A stretch of 64,000 nucleotides of DNA from Poronia punctata (taxonomy: Eukaryota; Ascomycota; Sordariomycetes; Xylariales; Xylariaceae): the NCBI GenBank assembly GCA_022579005.1, contig MU401467.1, positions 62,001-126,000 on the forward strand, read 5' to 3'. The notes under the pieces are model-generated. The model saw only the letters and a list, made by a program, of their open reading frames with translations. It did no database searches and was not told the origin of the DNA. The position numbers and the translations under genes were made by a program. Positions 42,400 through 55,753 of this stretch are shown one piece after another. The stretch's first letter is position 1, and every line of letters begins with the position of its first letter.

Positions 42400-44558
42400 T
42401 TTGTCTGTCGTTTATGGTGTTGCTGTGGATGGTGCTGTGATGTTTGAAGTTGGAGGGGCCGATTATGAATTTTACAAAAGTTCGCTTGGTGCTTTAGTGG
42501 GCAACTGCACTTAAGGGCAGCACGTGACCAACATGCAAGTAACGGAGTGTTTGAATGCAGACGGGCCAATGACATGGGATTTTACTGGCTTCAATTAGGT
42601 TTCTGATCTGTGAGACCCCACAACGTCTACGTGTATTACATAAGATACCTAGCTAACCTACGAGACAACCTTAACCTACGAGTAGGTGCTTGTCGCAAAG
42701 TTGGGCAACACCTACTTCGAGTATGTGTATGGAAATTGAATTATTATGACGAACAAGCATAATAAATGCAAGGCAGTTAACTATCTTGACGTCCAAGCTC
42801 AGGACTGGCAGCACCTTCCTTCGCCTCAATTTTCTCATACCAAAACTCTGAGCCGTAAGTATCGTAGGAGTTACCCTTGACTTGAGAAGTAGAGAAGATC
42901 GGTTGGATTGTGGACTGTGTAGGTGAGAGGGACTTGCTGCCACAGCATGCGATGCCGTCCTGTTACGGCCATATGGGAAGTCCTCTTAAGAAGGCTCTAA
43001 CGTCCTACATCTATACCCACTATCTCGAGACGGGCTGAAAACTCTGTCCTGAGTTATCCAAGTACGAGTATAGCGCCATCGAATCACGGGCTATCTTAGC
43101 ATACTTATCTGGTTCATCCGCCTGACGGCATTAGACATCCCGCCGTTTTACGTACCCATGTACAAATTGTGGAAAGATTCTCGTGATCAGATATTTGTAA
43201 ACAATTATATCTAGCTATTTTGCCAAATATGCGAGCGAGACTATATGCCCAAAGCCCGAACATGTCGACATACCGTTACATGACTGGTCTCGGTTTCTGG
43301 CCGTCGCAATACATAATACCTATAGAAGGGTCTGTATAAACGTCCACTCTTTGACCCGGAACAACGGCTCAAGACCATTAGCCAGCAAAAGCTACCACCA
43401 ACGTTCTGGTGAGGGCCATATCGGATATCATCGTAGTCATCAAAAAAGCACACCTTTCTCTCAGCACGGGCTGCCGGGCTCGGGCTATAGATCTAGAATA
43501 GGTACCTTCGTACATGCCAATACCGTTACGAAATTAACGTGGGGTAAAAGTAGGGTCATAAAATAGGCAGGACTTGATTGGAGTATATGCTTCAGGAACC
43601 TGTGAAACAATTTTACTTGAGGAAGTTGAGTAGTAGTGAGAGGACATATAGACTATATATATGATATAGTATTCTCCTGTACCTACTGTGTAAGTCCGGA
43701 GTTCCAATGTCTAATCCAAACCATACGACTACTCGTAGACCTCTTGAGCAACAAGATACAGTGCCCAACAACTCTCAGGTAGGCCTAGCGGGGACGCATA
43801 TTCCAAGTTCCCATCTTGTGGATGGGATGCCCCTAGATTATGCTTACGAGTACATGTAGAACGCCCAAGTACCTAGCGGGATACGGGTCCCTTTCTTCGC
43901 GAACGTATGCCCCTTCAACGTATCTAGATTGGATAGGTCTGGCTACATATATGTAGGCAGCTAGAAGTAGCTATCGTATAGTTCAAAATGCGCGCAACCT
44001 TATCAGCTGTAACTTGTTGGCATTTTGACTACAATACGGAAAATAGGAAGAACAAGGTACCTAGCAGATACAATAGAAAAAGACCCTGCATTTGGTAGGA
44101 GTCGGACCCCATCAGAAGCTCTATTGGGTTAGCACTTTTACACTTAACCTCAATAGGCTTTTAATTGAAAAGAAAACCGGAGACTCTAACCAATTACAGA
44201 TGTACGTGTACGCGTAATGTCAAACAATTAAGTGATTACCTCATGTATACGTACCTGGGAGGTAGATACGCCGTCCGGTAGTCTAGTCTACATTTAAATC
44301 TTTGACATCTGACCTACGCGTGGTAACGGAACGTTATTGGCATGTGTATGCAATGCCTCACCTTATGTCTCTGAATAGGTCACCTTAATGCTTCAAGTAC
44401 TTTTGGTATCCTAGTCTAGCAGCTGTATTCGGACATTCATTTGATGGCAACCCACGTTTCCCGCTTCCACCCGACAATTACGACCGTCCATTTACCTTGA
44501 GGATAATTTAATTCGTCACTCTTTTGGTTTCACTATCGTCTAATCCTATAACGCCGAC
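42400..44558. other. Divergent intergenic region, about 2.2 kb
   Basis: Between RPS25 (-) and the type II membrane protein (+). It is A+T-rich and full of TACCTA/TAGGTA words. Frames at 42671-42943, 43241-43453 and 43351-43566 have no domain. Confidence 0.6.
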
Positions 44559-46572
44559 ATGGCCAAAAATAGTCCCGGGCCTCGTATGAGCCATAGGCGA
44601 ATGTCCTTCCTCTTGATATGTCTTTGTATTTTTGCATTGTTCACACTCTTTTTCACACTGCCAAACACCGTACCGACGAGCTCGACGCTTTCAAAGTCAC
44701 TAGCCGACCACAAACTGTCTTTACCGAAGTACACGGAATTGAACTTGCCCAAGTATACAGACAAGCTGAACCCGTTCAAACCGGCGTCGCACAAGCCCCC
44801 CGAGCAGAAGAATTCAAAGTATGGCGGGAGTTCGTGGTATTCCAATTGGAATTGGAGAAGCCCCTTCTCCTCGTCTACGACAATGGACGAAAGCCGATCT
44901 CTTCTACCGCCCCTCAAAGACCGAACCCCGATCTATTGCTATTACGACCCGACTATAGAGCGAGATGATGCGACGGAGGAGGCTGAAAATGCCATTCTTC
45001 TGACCTGGAGGCGGGCTTGGTGGGCTCAGGGCTTTAAGCCTATTATTCTGAGCTCTGCTGAAGCAATGAATAACCCGCTATATCATGAGATGCAAGGTGC
45101 TGAAATGGAACCTCATCTGAAAAAGGATATGATGAGGTGGCTTGCCTGGGATAAGTGAGTAGGCCCGAGGCATTCCCCTCCACGTGGCTGTGCTGCGCAT
45201 GCTTAATAAGAACGCCTGGCGCGTGGCATGGTAGCCGGATTTCCAACCCGTATTTGTGACCGATATTGGACTAGGATTGCGATCAATCACTGACATTTCA
45301 TCCTGTAGTATGGGCGGCGGGCTCCTCGCTCACCACCTACTTCTTCCCATGGGACCGCATCAGGATTCCCTTTTATCGTTCCTGCGTAGAGGCGAATTCC
45401 CAGAATTAACAAGATGGGAGAACCTTGGCAGTGCGCTATTCGTGGGAACCAAGCCCAAGATAGTAGAGGTTATGACAGAAGCTCTTAAGAATCGTCGGAA
45501 GAAGACTGCCAAGGATCTCATATCTGCCGTGTCCAGTGACGCCTTCCGGGTCGACCCATCGCATGAGGCACTTGCGTACTATGATAGGAAAACAGTCGAA
45601 AGATTGTATCGAAAGATCGCTGAGGGAGACGGTGCGAGCCGAGCCGAAAGCCTTCGGAGTCTAAATCTCCTGATGAATTACCACCTACACAATACCTGGC
45701 AGGACCTCTTCAGTCGGGGCATCGCGGTTCTCAAACCGCTTCCTAAACACACCACAAAACTCATTGAGCCAGCTCTGGATTTAGCCCAGCGGCTCAGAAC
45801 TTGCCATGAATCGCCCATTCCTGCATCTTGCCCGCCAAACCTCCCGAAATGTACTCCATGTGTGTCGTCACATCCAATGAAAATATCGACGCCCGCGCGC
45901 TACCGAAACAAGACGGATATTTACACGATTGGGACAGTGCCCCATCCTTATGTACTTCGAGTCTTGGATGCGTTCAGGGACAACGTCGACGTCTCATACA
46001 TAGTAAGAGAAACCAACCGCGACCATTGGCTTTACCTGGTCTTCCAGGAGGTCCTCGGTACTGGAATTAGCGCATCGGCCCGGGTTGTTACCTTCAAAGA
46101 CACAGTAGCGGCCGAGTATGCCACGTCTCGGTCACTTTGGCTAACTAGCGAAGAGATCGCCACGCCGCAAGATGCTGATTGGTGGTTTGGGTTTGCGATT
46201 CCCAAGAATGTGACGGATGATGGAAAATCAGAGACGCCTGTTCCGGGCCCTGAGCGCCGACCAAAGCCGATTCATGATCCTGGCGATGGCCCCATTGCCA
46301 CTGATGGCGAGTTGTCTCGTGAATCAGTTCTTCTCACAATGGCCCGTCAAAAGCGTGAGAGTAAGGAGGAGAATGACGTGCGGATACGAAAGGCTGTGGA
46401 AGCTTGGAACCTAGCAGATACAGAGGCCTGGCGGTTTTCAAGGGCATTTCTGGCCCGTTCGAGATCCGAGCGCAAACAGTGGGAAGAGGAAGAGAGCAGG
46501 TTTGGCGGTGCCGGGCATGATACGGGCGATGACCGGCTTAGTGGTCGCACGCGGTGGAAAGACGTGGACTAG
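44559..46572 (+). CDS. Large type II membrane protein, possibly glycosyltransferase-like; function unknown
   Basis: Two exons (44559-45154, 45309-46572) joined GATAA|GTGAGT...CTGTAG|T give 619 aa. A short basic cytosolic tail is followed by one TM helix (about 15-35, MSFLLICLCIFALFTLFF), a Lys/Pro/Ser stem (40-115), then a large globular region (about 120-420) beginning RTPIYCYYDPTIERDD, with TWRRAWWAQGFKPIILSS and MMRWLAWDNMGGGLLAHH. This layout (tail, anchor, stem, lumenal domain with the early motif order of a Golgi transferase) suggests a Golgi enzyme, but I do not recognise the family and see no certain catalytic motif. Cys residues at about 395-410 (CPPNLPKCTPC) may form disulfides. The last 150 residues are charged and probably disordered with coiled-coil tendency. 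Confidence 0.8.
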
Positions 46573-49500
46573 AATTAGACAAGGGGATAACGATGTATAT
46601 TTCGTATTAGAAACTAAAGGCCCTTGGTTGTTGGGTAAGGCGGCAACGCTTTGTATATTCAGGGTAGCACGGCGTTTGGGGTAGGGGAACAATGGGTCCG
46701 ATTCTATAGAGCCTTAGTTGGATATATAATCACTGTACCAGTTTGAGCGGAAGAATACCTTCCACGAGTGGTTCCCTTAGCTAAGCTGAGCCTCAGCTGT
46801 TCAGCTGCTAAACACTATATGTGCTGGCTGCTCTTCTGTACAGTTCAGAAGATCTAAGCCTTATAATCGGTATCACTTGCGCCATTGTTATCTTTTACAT
46901 ACGAGATAAACTTCAGTAGAACAAACCAAACATCACTGACTGTATGTTAGAAGACAACGCTGACTATGATTCTCGGTCTAGCCCGCGGTTTGGGTAGCGG
47001 TATAAAAGTATTAAGTTGATGATAACCTCCTCCAGACCAGGAAACCGTCTGCTTCCTAAGAGTTGAAGATGCATCCAATGTATAGTGCGCCAAATACCAA
47101 CTTTTCTCAAAGTCGTCTAGTATAAGGTTGGCTGTTTTCACATATTACTACATTAAACAAAGCATGCCCGCTCTTTTCGACACGAGGGTAAAATTTCTAA
47201 GCAATTATGCACCAATTTTTGAGATATTGAAGGAACCTTGGCCAAGCAAGTTGATACCACTATTTGGAAACAAGAAGCCGACAAAACAACCTGACGGAAA
47301 AACTCTTAAGTCTAACAAGTAGAGGATGTCGAGTACAATCACTGGAGGAAGTCGACGCTTCGACATGATTACTCGCCTGACACTGTTTTGCTCGCAACCA
47401 ACGGTATGCCCCAAAGAAGCAATCCGTTTGCTTTAAACCCGGGCCAAGTTTGGTGCGCGCATACATGGGATTTCAATGTACGCATGCACCCCTGAAATAG
47501 TTCCGTCACGTTAAGGTTTTACGACCCCAAATTCAAAATGGGGACTCGCAGCCAGAGCTCCGCGTAGGTACTCGTAAGCCACGTCTGGGGAGGAGGACCC
47601 GCCGCTGCATGGACCAAAAACTGAACATATTAGGATAACCAACTTTAAACTGTAAACAAACAGAAGCGGGCGGGTTTATAGATGCCTTAGGTCAACCCAG
47701 ATGCCTACACGTACGTAAGCTCGGGATATATTGTACAGAAGTCAGGAGAGTTAGCCGCCAGCACCAAAGACTGTCGACAATAATTATAGCTACATTAGGT
47801 TCTCATACACTGTGCCACGTCTTTGTACCTAGTGTTAGTTATTATTAGCACCCTACATGCTAGATCTGATTAGTAAGTGCGGCAGGTAATTTCTTGTTAC
47901 GCAACCCTTTGTCTAGACCAATCATATTGTAGTTACAAGTAGAACTGTCAGTTTGGCTCCATTATTGGTTGCTTTTGGAATATGTAGGCACATCGACATA
48001 CTTGACATCCTAAGACTTCTTAGGAAGTCACTCCCAAGACAAAACATGTAGATTGTAAGATGTCGTCAAGGAATATCTAGAAGTCTACCACCGCTATTCT
48101 ACTCGGTAGAGATCCACCACTTAGGGTTGTGCTCTGGTTGTGGCCCGCCTACAAAACATGCGTAGAAATATATGTTTAGGTAAGTAAGTACCTACGTGTA
48201 CCTGCCTAGCTAGTATAAAGACTGTGTTTGTACTGTGTAGTTCGAGGCTACCCAGAATCCACCGGTAAGAATACCTTCCTAAACACTAGGTAAGTATCTA
48301 CTGAGACGAACTACAGATAAAGATTGTGGCTAATAGCACGTACTGAGTATCCTACGAGTACACATATATGCCTCATGCTGCCAAGCTCAGCAGAAAGAAA
48401 GCCACATGTATTATAATACTGTAGTGAAAGGTATGTTGGTTGAATATGTAAATGGCAAGGCGATCGGAGATTGCTAAGGACCGTTGACCATCGTACCTAA
48501 CACCTACAGGCTTGCTTGCTACGGTACCTATTCTTTACCTACAGAGCGTACATCTGCCCCGACGGTACTTAACTTATTTATCATCAACAGCATCTCGGTC
48601 CATTGTAGCGAGCGCATCATACATATGCAGCATATTACCCGCTCATCCTATTGAGAAAGAGCAAAGCACGAATGGCATGCATCGACCGGGTAGATCGTCT
48701 GATGTTCCCACCCGAGGGATTTCCAGGAAATGGAAACCACGCGTACCCAGCTTTCTAGGGTCGGTGGCCACCTGAAGTGGGAGTGCTATACGTACCTACA
48801 TTCTACATGGGTGGTTCATATCAGGGGATGGCAGAGGAGAGAAGGCTAAGGGAAGACGGGAAAGATACGCGTTTACCTAGTTGGCAGTAAATGGTGAACA
48901 ATGGCACGACCAAAGCCGTCTTATCTCCTTAACCCCTAGACTCTTCTACTCTTCTATTCGGCTTGCCTCGGATGAGGGACCCGACAACGGTAGAGTAGGT
49001 CGTGACCTGTTCCTTCCAATATCACTACTTTAGCCATGCGGCCTCGGAGGTCCGAGACTACCTAATACGCGAATACCACCTCCGTGTTAAGGAAGTTTGA
49101 CGCAATCCGTCATCACAATCCACGGCTATGAGAAGGCGATAGGCCACAGCCTCTCATTACTCATCTTGTCGTCCACATACACAGACATCTCTATGTCATC
49201 CACCCGCCCCCTCGTGGAGACTGCAGCCACCAATCCCAGTACTCTACTCACTATATGGGACCATCCTCCAAACAGTAGGTTAGGCAGGGGGCAGCGAGGT
49301 TACACAGCAGCTACTATGCAAATAAGGACGTGCGCCGTGTTGCGTCGGCATGTCGCCAGACCCCACGAACCCCTTCCAAAACCACGATGCGCCTCGATCC
49401 GGTAAGAGTTGGTCATCTGGACAACGGCTCCCCTCCCTTCCAGGGGCCCGGGGGCCTTGCGTATTCATGGAAAGGGCCTGTGCGCAGAAGCTCTTGTGGC

Positions 49501-52361
49501 ACCCCTCGAGTCCGATGTAACCTATCAAGACTACAGAGCAATGTGCTTGTCTACGGATCCGTCCGTCGAGCACGTGGGCTCCTCGGCAAGATATCCTACA
49601 AATACGCAGCATCCACTATATCAAGCAAGCGAGGCGTGACTCGGGTCATTTTGTAAGCTTCGAATCCCATGCGCAGACGGGTGGATGCGTGAAGTGGCAC
49701 TGTCTGGGTATGATCATTAGGCGGGTTCCGTGGGGGTTTGAGCATGACGAACCTCCTTCACCTGTTCCTACTGGCGGTTGGCATAGGGTGTTGTCTCTTG
49801 TACTTTTGAATCCCGAGGAGTGGCCTACTATGCAGATTCAGGTATATATAACTCTAGACCTACCCAAACCTCAGGCTCTTCTCATCTTCATGGTCAGAAA
49901 CATCTAATCGACACCTTCCACCCCCTGAGTGTTCGGCACGATAACAACACTATTATCTTACATCATGGCGGATAGGACTAGGGAAGATGCAAATATTGTC
50001 CACGGCCTCGACCCGTTTCATCACTACGCTCGAGACGAACACAATTCACCACCTCCTCAGCCAACGCCTGACCCTCCTCACCCAAACCCACCGTCGCCAA
50101 CGAACGAGTAGTGTGTTGCATGGGAATAGTTTAAGCTCTGTTTCTCGGAGGATGTTCTTGAAGCTCCTATGCAGGGTTGCATGTATGTTACCCAGAAGAA
50201 CACGACACGTTTTCTGAAACGACAGATCGACTGAATTTGCCATCTAGGGGAGACAAACGCAGTGTACGGCACCATGCAGGCGTAAACAGGTTCGAGCAGG
50301 GTTACCTCGTACTCGTCCACACAGACCGGTCCATAATTATCGGGGAGGGCCATGGCCATGGTCAAGTGGTGTTCGTGTGGCACCAAGCAGAACAACTACC
50401 CACGCTCTCTTGGCCCAGGTCATTCAACATCACACTTATTGAATATATCAGCAATTTGGAAGAGATAATAGGCTTCCGATAGAGATATCAGTAATGCATA
50501 TGTATTCTGTTACATCATACTAAACAAGGATACAATGTCTTAGGTCAATGTGAAGGACTGGATTGATTTGGTGGAGGGAATTTTGTTAGATGGCCTGGGA
50601 CCTCAAGCACCTGTATTCTATCGAAGTTATAAGGCGCACAATGTTTTAATGAAGACATATTAAACCCAAGTTATATTCTCTCCAAGAGTACCGAAGGAAT
50701 AAATCAAAATACCATTAGCCCAGAGAAAAAACCAACAAGCTATTACCAAATCTCAGGTCAATCCCTCCCCTTGCCAACGTTGCATTTAGAAATACAGTGG
50801 ATTATAAACTCTAGCCTTGGAATATAGGTATGCGTGAGGATTTAAAGTCACTAGGCCTACCATGTAGTATTGAAATTGATGCCTCCTATTCAATCCGATA
50901 TACTCTCTGGGCTGGTAGAGAGCATATATATAATATCTGTGCATCCTTTATAACAGTTATGCTGTTGTTGGCCTTGCTGTATCTGCTTGTGACTAGGAGG
51001 ATATGTTCCTTGTCATCTGTACTTGGGTTACGTAAATTTAGTAAACATAAGCTGGCTGCGTGCGTAGGTAGCTTCCCATAGGTCTCTCTCATGTATATAC
51101 CTACCTACCTCATATACAAAACTTTAGATGTTGTGATTGAATGGTAAGTCCATGTGCTTCATGACCATTCTGCTACTTCTGAGGGCTCAGGAATGTATGG
51201 CTAGTAGGTACACGCAAGGTTTGCCAGGGCTTGTTAACCTTTTTGGTCCTTGCTTTCAACTCACTCAAGGCTAGCAACTTCCAACATTAGATATTATGTT
51301 GGTAATTTCTAGGTTCACGTACATGTGTACATGTAAGTAAATGACATACCTACATGTAGGTACTGGTAGGTGTATCAAGTTATTGACACTAAATGTGCAG
51401 GAACGTAGGTACCTACTTTCATGTTGGCATGTATGTAGGTACATGAGGTACTTGCACAATATCCTTTCAAGTTGCAACTGCTCCCTCTTTAACATCGCCG
51501 ACTCTTTACAAGTTTGCACTTCCTACTTTTTACTTCCTTTCCGCATTAACAGCTTCCAGGATTGTGTGAGCTTCTCAATCGCCGAGAAATAGCAAGACAA
51601 AATCGGAAGGTATGTTGCATTCCCCTTGCCACCTTTGATCCGTATCATCAGACCTGCGCAAGGCCAATAGCCCAGATCTCTTCCCATTGCCCTCTTCACA
51701 TGGTCTCTATACCGCCATCTTCGTCTGTCCACCGTCTTCACGATCGCCCCGTGGGAGCAGGAGACAGAGTTTGCACCAAGCCTCCGCAGATCAGGCTTAA
51801 GATCTTGTATGCCTACCACTTGCTTTTGCTCACCTGCTCGCTTCCATCCTTTCATCTTTTGGTAAGTTGTCTAAACAACATCGTGGACGAATCTAGGGCA
51901 GCCTGTATGACCTCCAACGTTCGAACAATCCTTGGTATCCAGCACCTGATTTATCATATTCACAAACTCATACACACATCCGAAACGGTTATTTCTGTTC
52001 TACAAGCCGCTCTATAGCGTTCTTCCACTCCCCCACACGGAGTGATCATTTACCTAACAAAGAGTTCCGGGGATTCTATTGCCCATGCTGGCTATTGTTG
52101 GGCAAATTGAGCCTCTACACACTCTTATCAAAGCCTCGTGGCTCGCCGATTTATCTGCGGCTTGTTGCAAATGGCCCCTGGTGATTTAAGTTGATATCTG
52201 TTATTGACTCCCTTGTTTACCTCTGCACAAAGCCCCACCTCATCAAACATGCTACAAATGCAGAGCTGCCTTGGTATGCTCTGTATACAAGCTTACCTAC
52301 ACGCCTTATATCTGATATCAGGCATTTCTACCCATCAACTTACATACACCATTCATTGATC
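46573..52361. other. Largest gene-poor interval (about 5.8 kb)
   Basis: No gene is supported. Short frames at 47128-47322, 49097-49405, 49330-49656, 49929-50111, 50177-50482 and 51562-52017 lack domains and clear splice support. The region is rich in TAGGTA/TACCTA words and short palindromes (51347-51362, 51405-51416). The sequence just upstream of 52362 is C/T-rich and probably contains the leader of the next gene. No transposon or RNA gene was recognised. Confidence 0.55.
51347..51416. repeat. Palindromic GTAGGTA-type motifs
   Basis: TACCTACATGTAGGTA (51347-51362) is a perfect 16-bp palindrome and GTAGGTACCTAC (51405-51416) a perfect 12-bp one. The latter also occurs at 40635-40646. Confidence 0.85.
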
Positions 52362-55300
52362 ATGGCGTTTTACGGCCCAGTCCCATTTTCATCTCCCCAG
52401 GGCCGTAAAAAGATCCTCCGCAGGCTGTATACCAAGCTTAAACACAATCAAACCGATGATGTACCTATCCCGAACCACACCATCTTGGAGATCAAATTCT
52501 ACCTCAAAACTAACCGCCGCTGCCGCAAAGTCTTCGTGACTCGTGGTGGTAGCGCCACCGAGAAATTCCCAGCAGCTTTCCCTCAACATCTTCCCAATTT
52601 CATCACCTCCCAGCTTGAGGCACAGAGACTTACTAACTATGACAGACAATCGGCACAGCTTCCCGCGGTACTCGTCTTCATCTCCGGATTCCTCGCCAGA
52701 AATCCTCTTCGGGACGTTTCAACTCCTACGCTTTTCTTCTGGGCTTGTAGGCGGCAAAAACGCACATTCTGTGTCTTTGCTTACATGACCCGAAAGATGG
52801 ATAACCGCACTTATACTGCGGCTGAGTTGCTGAGCCTCCGAGGCTCACAGGGCTCTAACAAGGCACACGGACTGCTAACGAAGCTCAAAACAGACCCAGA
52901 TATTGGTAGGTGCCTACACAATTTGTTCCTCTTGCAAGGGTCTCGTACTGATCTTTGGATAGATGAGGTCGTCCACAAGGAAAAAGGCGGTGCCAACGAC
53001 GCACAGGCCCGGGCTCATAATAAACCAAAGGACGGGAGTAACGTATCTGCCGAGAGTGAAATCGTTTTCCGGGGTAACGGAAAGAAGTCCCGCCGGATCG
53101 GCTCAGAAGTACAGTGGAAATACCGCGGCCGCTCAGGCTCAGACGTAGCTTCGAACGAACCAATTCAGGCACCGACAGGCCTTGAAAAACAACAGAGCGA
53201 AGGATTCCAGCGGTTCTTCAAGGCGGTTGTATCACCTACCCACGTTCGTGTCACTGCAGGTGGAAGAATCGTTCCTAATACGCGGGGATCAGCCTCACCC
53301 ACTGCCAAATGGGACAAAGAGTCGCGTCCTAACGATGCTCAAGCCCACGTCCAGAGCACAACTGGCCCGGAGAAGGAGATTAGTTACCCGGCAGCTCCAA
53401 GCCATCCGGCACCTCCAATGTTCCCATCCATGATTCCTGTACAGCATCCGATGATCTATCATCACATGGGATTGCCCATGCCCTACTACATGCAGGCTTC
53501 TGTGCAACATGGACTGCCATACCCTTACGGATTTGCTCCCATCGGCGCGCAGTTCGCCGACGCGCAGTTCCTTCCTTTTCCGCATGGTGGACAGAGGTTT
53601 GAGTCTGCCGGATTAGAGTACAAGCAGAGTGGCGGCGGGAAAGTTGACGAGAAGCCCACACAGGCGCCAGTTAAAGTATCGCCTCCGGACCATTTTGATC
53701 AGAATCGGCCATTCTATGTTAACGGACAAATGGTCTTTCCACCTAGGGGAATGGGACAAGGCCCGATGCATACGCTGGCTCCTCCCCCGTACCTCCAGCA
53801 TGGACCTCTGCCGCCCACGGCATACGCTGCCCCTCGCATGTTTCCCGTAATCCACCCTGGCTCTAATATGCCCGTGGGAGGACCCAATGGACAGCCCAGC
53901 TATCCAATCGTTCCCGAGGTGCCACCGGGTCATCAGCAATACTTGCCAGTCCCTATGCCGCAGCATCCATTGCCGCCTCCTGCCCCCCCTGCCTTTTCCG
54001 AGGGAGTACCTCATCTTTCCTCGATCCGTCCGAGCGAGATAACCAAAAAGCAGCTTAAGCAGCTTCGAGCTTCGCTAAAATACTTTGTCAATCAACTCGA
54101 GTACAATAGACACCAGATTGACGAACCTTGGGTGTTTGCGCAGGGGAAGAAGGTCCAGAAGGACATTCAAAAGTTCGAACAGATCTTGGATGCACAGTTG
54201 CGCTACGAGAATGAGCACTATCCGAATATGGAGCCGACCCCTAGACATATTGCCGAGGGCAACACGTCCTTCAAAACGCCATCCCGGCCCCTGAGTGTTA
54301 GACATGCACAGGAAACTGGATCCTCTCGCCACGGCTCTAAGAGGTCGAATGAGCCAGCGTCGGGTGCTAGATCCGCCCAGGCTCAACCTATGGGTACGGG
54401 TGGTAGGGAAGGTCCTAATCCCAGTCGAAAGGCTGTGGCTACAAAATCAACGATGACTGACAATACAACAGATCGGTCCGATAGAGTCGGAGCAGAGATG
54501 GTCCACAAGTTCTCGCAACCCGGCGCTACCGGCCAGCAAAAGAAGTACCCGGGGGCCATCACCAGACATCTAGACCAGCAATACAGTTTCAAGCCTGCCA
54601 AGGATCAACAACACTCTCGCGACGCTGCTTCTTCGAATTCTTCTGGTCAGAACTGCGTAACTAACGACAAGATGAACCATGTAGGACAACAGTTGTCTGG
54701 TTCGAGCCAACAGAGCCGTTGGATAGCCATACCACCTACAGGTCACTTTTTGACGCACGGGAACACACGTTATACTACACCTTTCGATGGAGCTGGGAAA
54801 AGTCTTCCATACCTTGTTGGAGCCTTGCCCCCAGGAGCGGATCCGTGCACGTATCGCGGACGTGAGTATATCTACGGACGTGAGTTGACTGACGCTGAAT
54901 GGCAAGCTCGGCATATTTACTGGGGCCATCTGCCGGGCAAGGGTATTGGCTTGCCCAAATTTGACGGGAAAGACTTCTACCCTCCTTCTCCGCAGAAAGT
55001 GGAGGACAATCCGGCCTATCACAACAAGCCTTCAGGCCGACCCGAAGTCGACTTCGGTTTCGAGTTGAAGCATTCCGAGGTCGATCCGTTTCGGTCAACT
55101 CGCGATGGGGATAGCATTCGTTCTCACGAGAGTGGCCGCAAGTTAAGCAAGGCGATCCCTATTGTTGCGCCTCCGGATGTGGACAAAAAGCCCTCTGCTG
55201 AGCCTTCGGCCAGTGAAGGTCGGACTAAGGAACGCAGTAGCGAGGATAATAAACTCGGTAAAATAGCCCACCCTGACGGGGTCGCCACCAAGTCGCCACA

Positions 55301-55753
55301 GAAAAAGTCACCGCCACTCAGTCGAAGGGCGGTGGAACGTTCAAGGTATGTCTGAAGTGACAGCATTTTAGGATCTAGCCAGGGCTAACCGTTAGTAGCG
55401 CAAAATCAGGACATGATTTGTGGCAGACAATGTTGAAAAAGGGGCCGGCGAGCGGAACTGTTCTTCCTGGCACCATCACGTCGACCACGGCTTCAGGATA
55501 CCTCCCCCAATACTCTGGTAATGCGATCGCCTCGCTTGGACCCACGGTTTCCAGCAACTCGCCACCTCGTGGCCCACCGAACCCGGACGACAAATTCGTC
55601 GAGGTCGAGGGACATCGTGCAGTCATGGAAAAGACTGGAGAGAATTGCCCTCCAAGTTCAGCTCCATCGCTAGAGAGCGGTGCGGCCAAGGAAGTTCACG
55701 AACGTATGCTTCGCGATGCTGGGCGCCGTGGGGTTATTGGCTCTGATTGGTAA
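52362..55753 (+). CDS. Large Pro-rich protein with a possible eIF4E-binding motif, function unknown
   Basis: Two exons (52362-55345, 55396-55753) give 1113 aa. The 50-nt intron (GTATGT, CTAAC branch) ends in a tandem acceptor TAGTAG; both choices keep frame (1-residue difference). Near residue 151, RTYTAAELLSLRG contains Y-x4-L-L, the canonical eIF4E-binding pattern, followed by disordered Lys/Ser sequence. About 330-560 is rich in Pro/Met/Tyr/His. About 560-625 is a charged helical region (ITKKQLKQLRASLKYFV...KVQKDIQKFEQILDAQ). A conserved-looking block at about 814-877 includes YIYGRELTDAEWQARHIYWG. A later start at 52797 (MDNRTYTAAELL) is attractive, since the 145 residues before it have weak coding character. 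No enzyme domain is seen. A role in mRNA translation or decay is only an inference. Confidence 0.75.

Noticed and set aside
47128..47322. 64-codon frame with plausible small-protein composition (MPALFDTRVKFLSNYAPIF)
   Set aside because: I considered a mitochondrial small subunit but could not match any family; no promoter or intron support.
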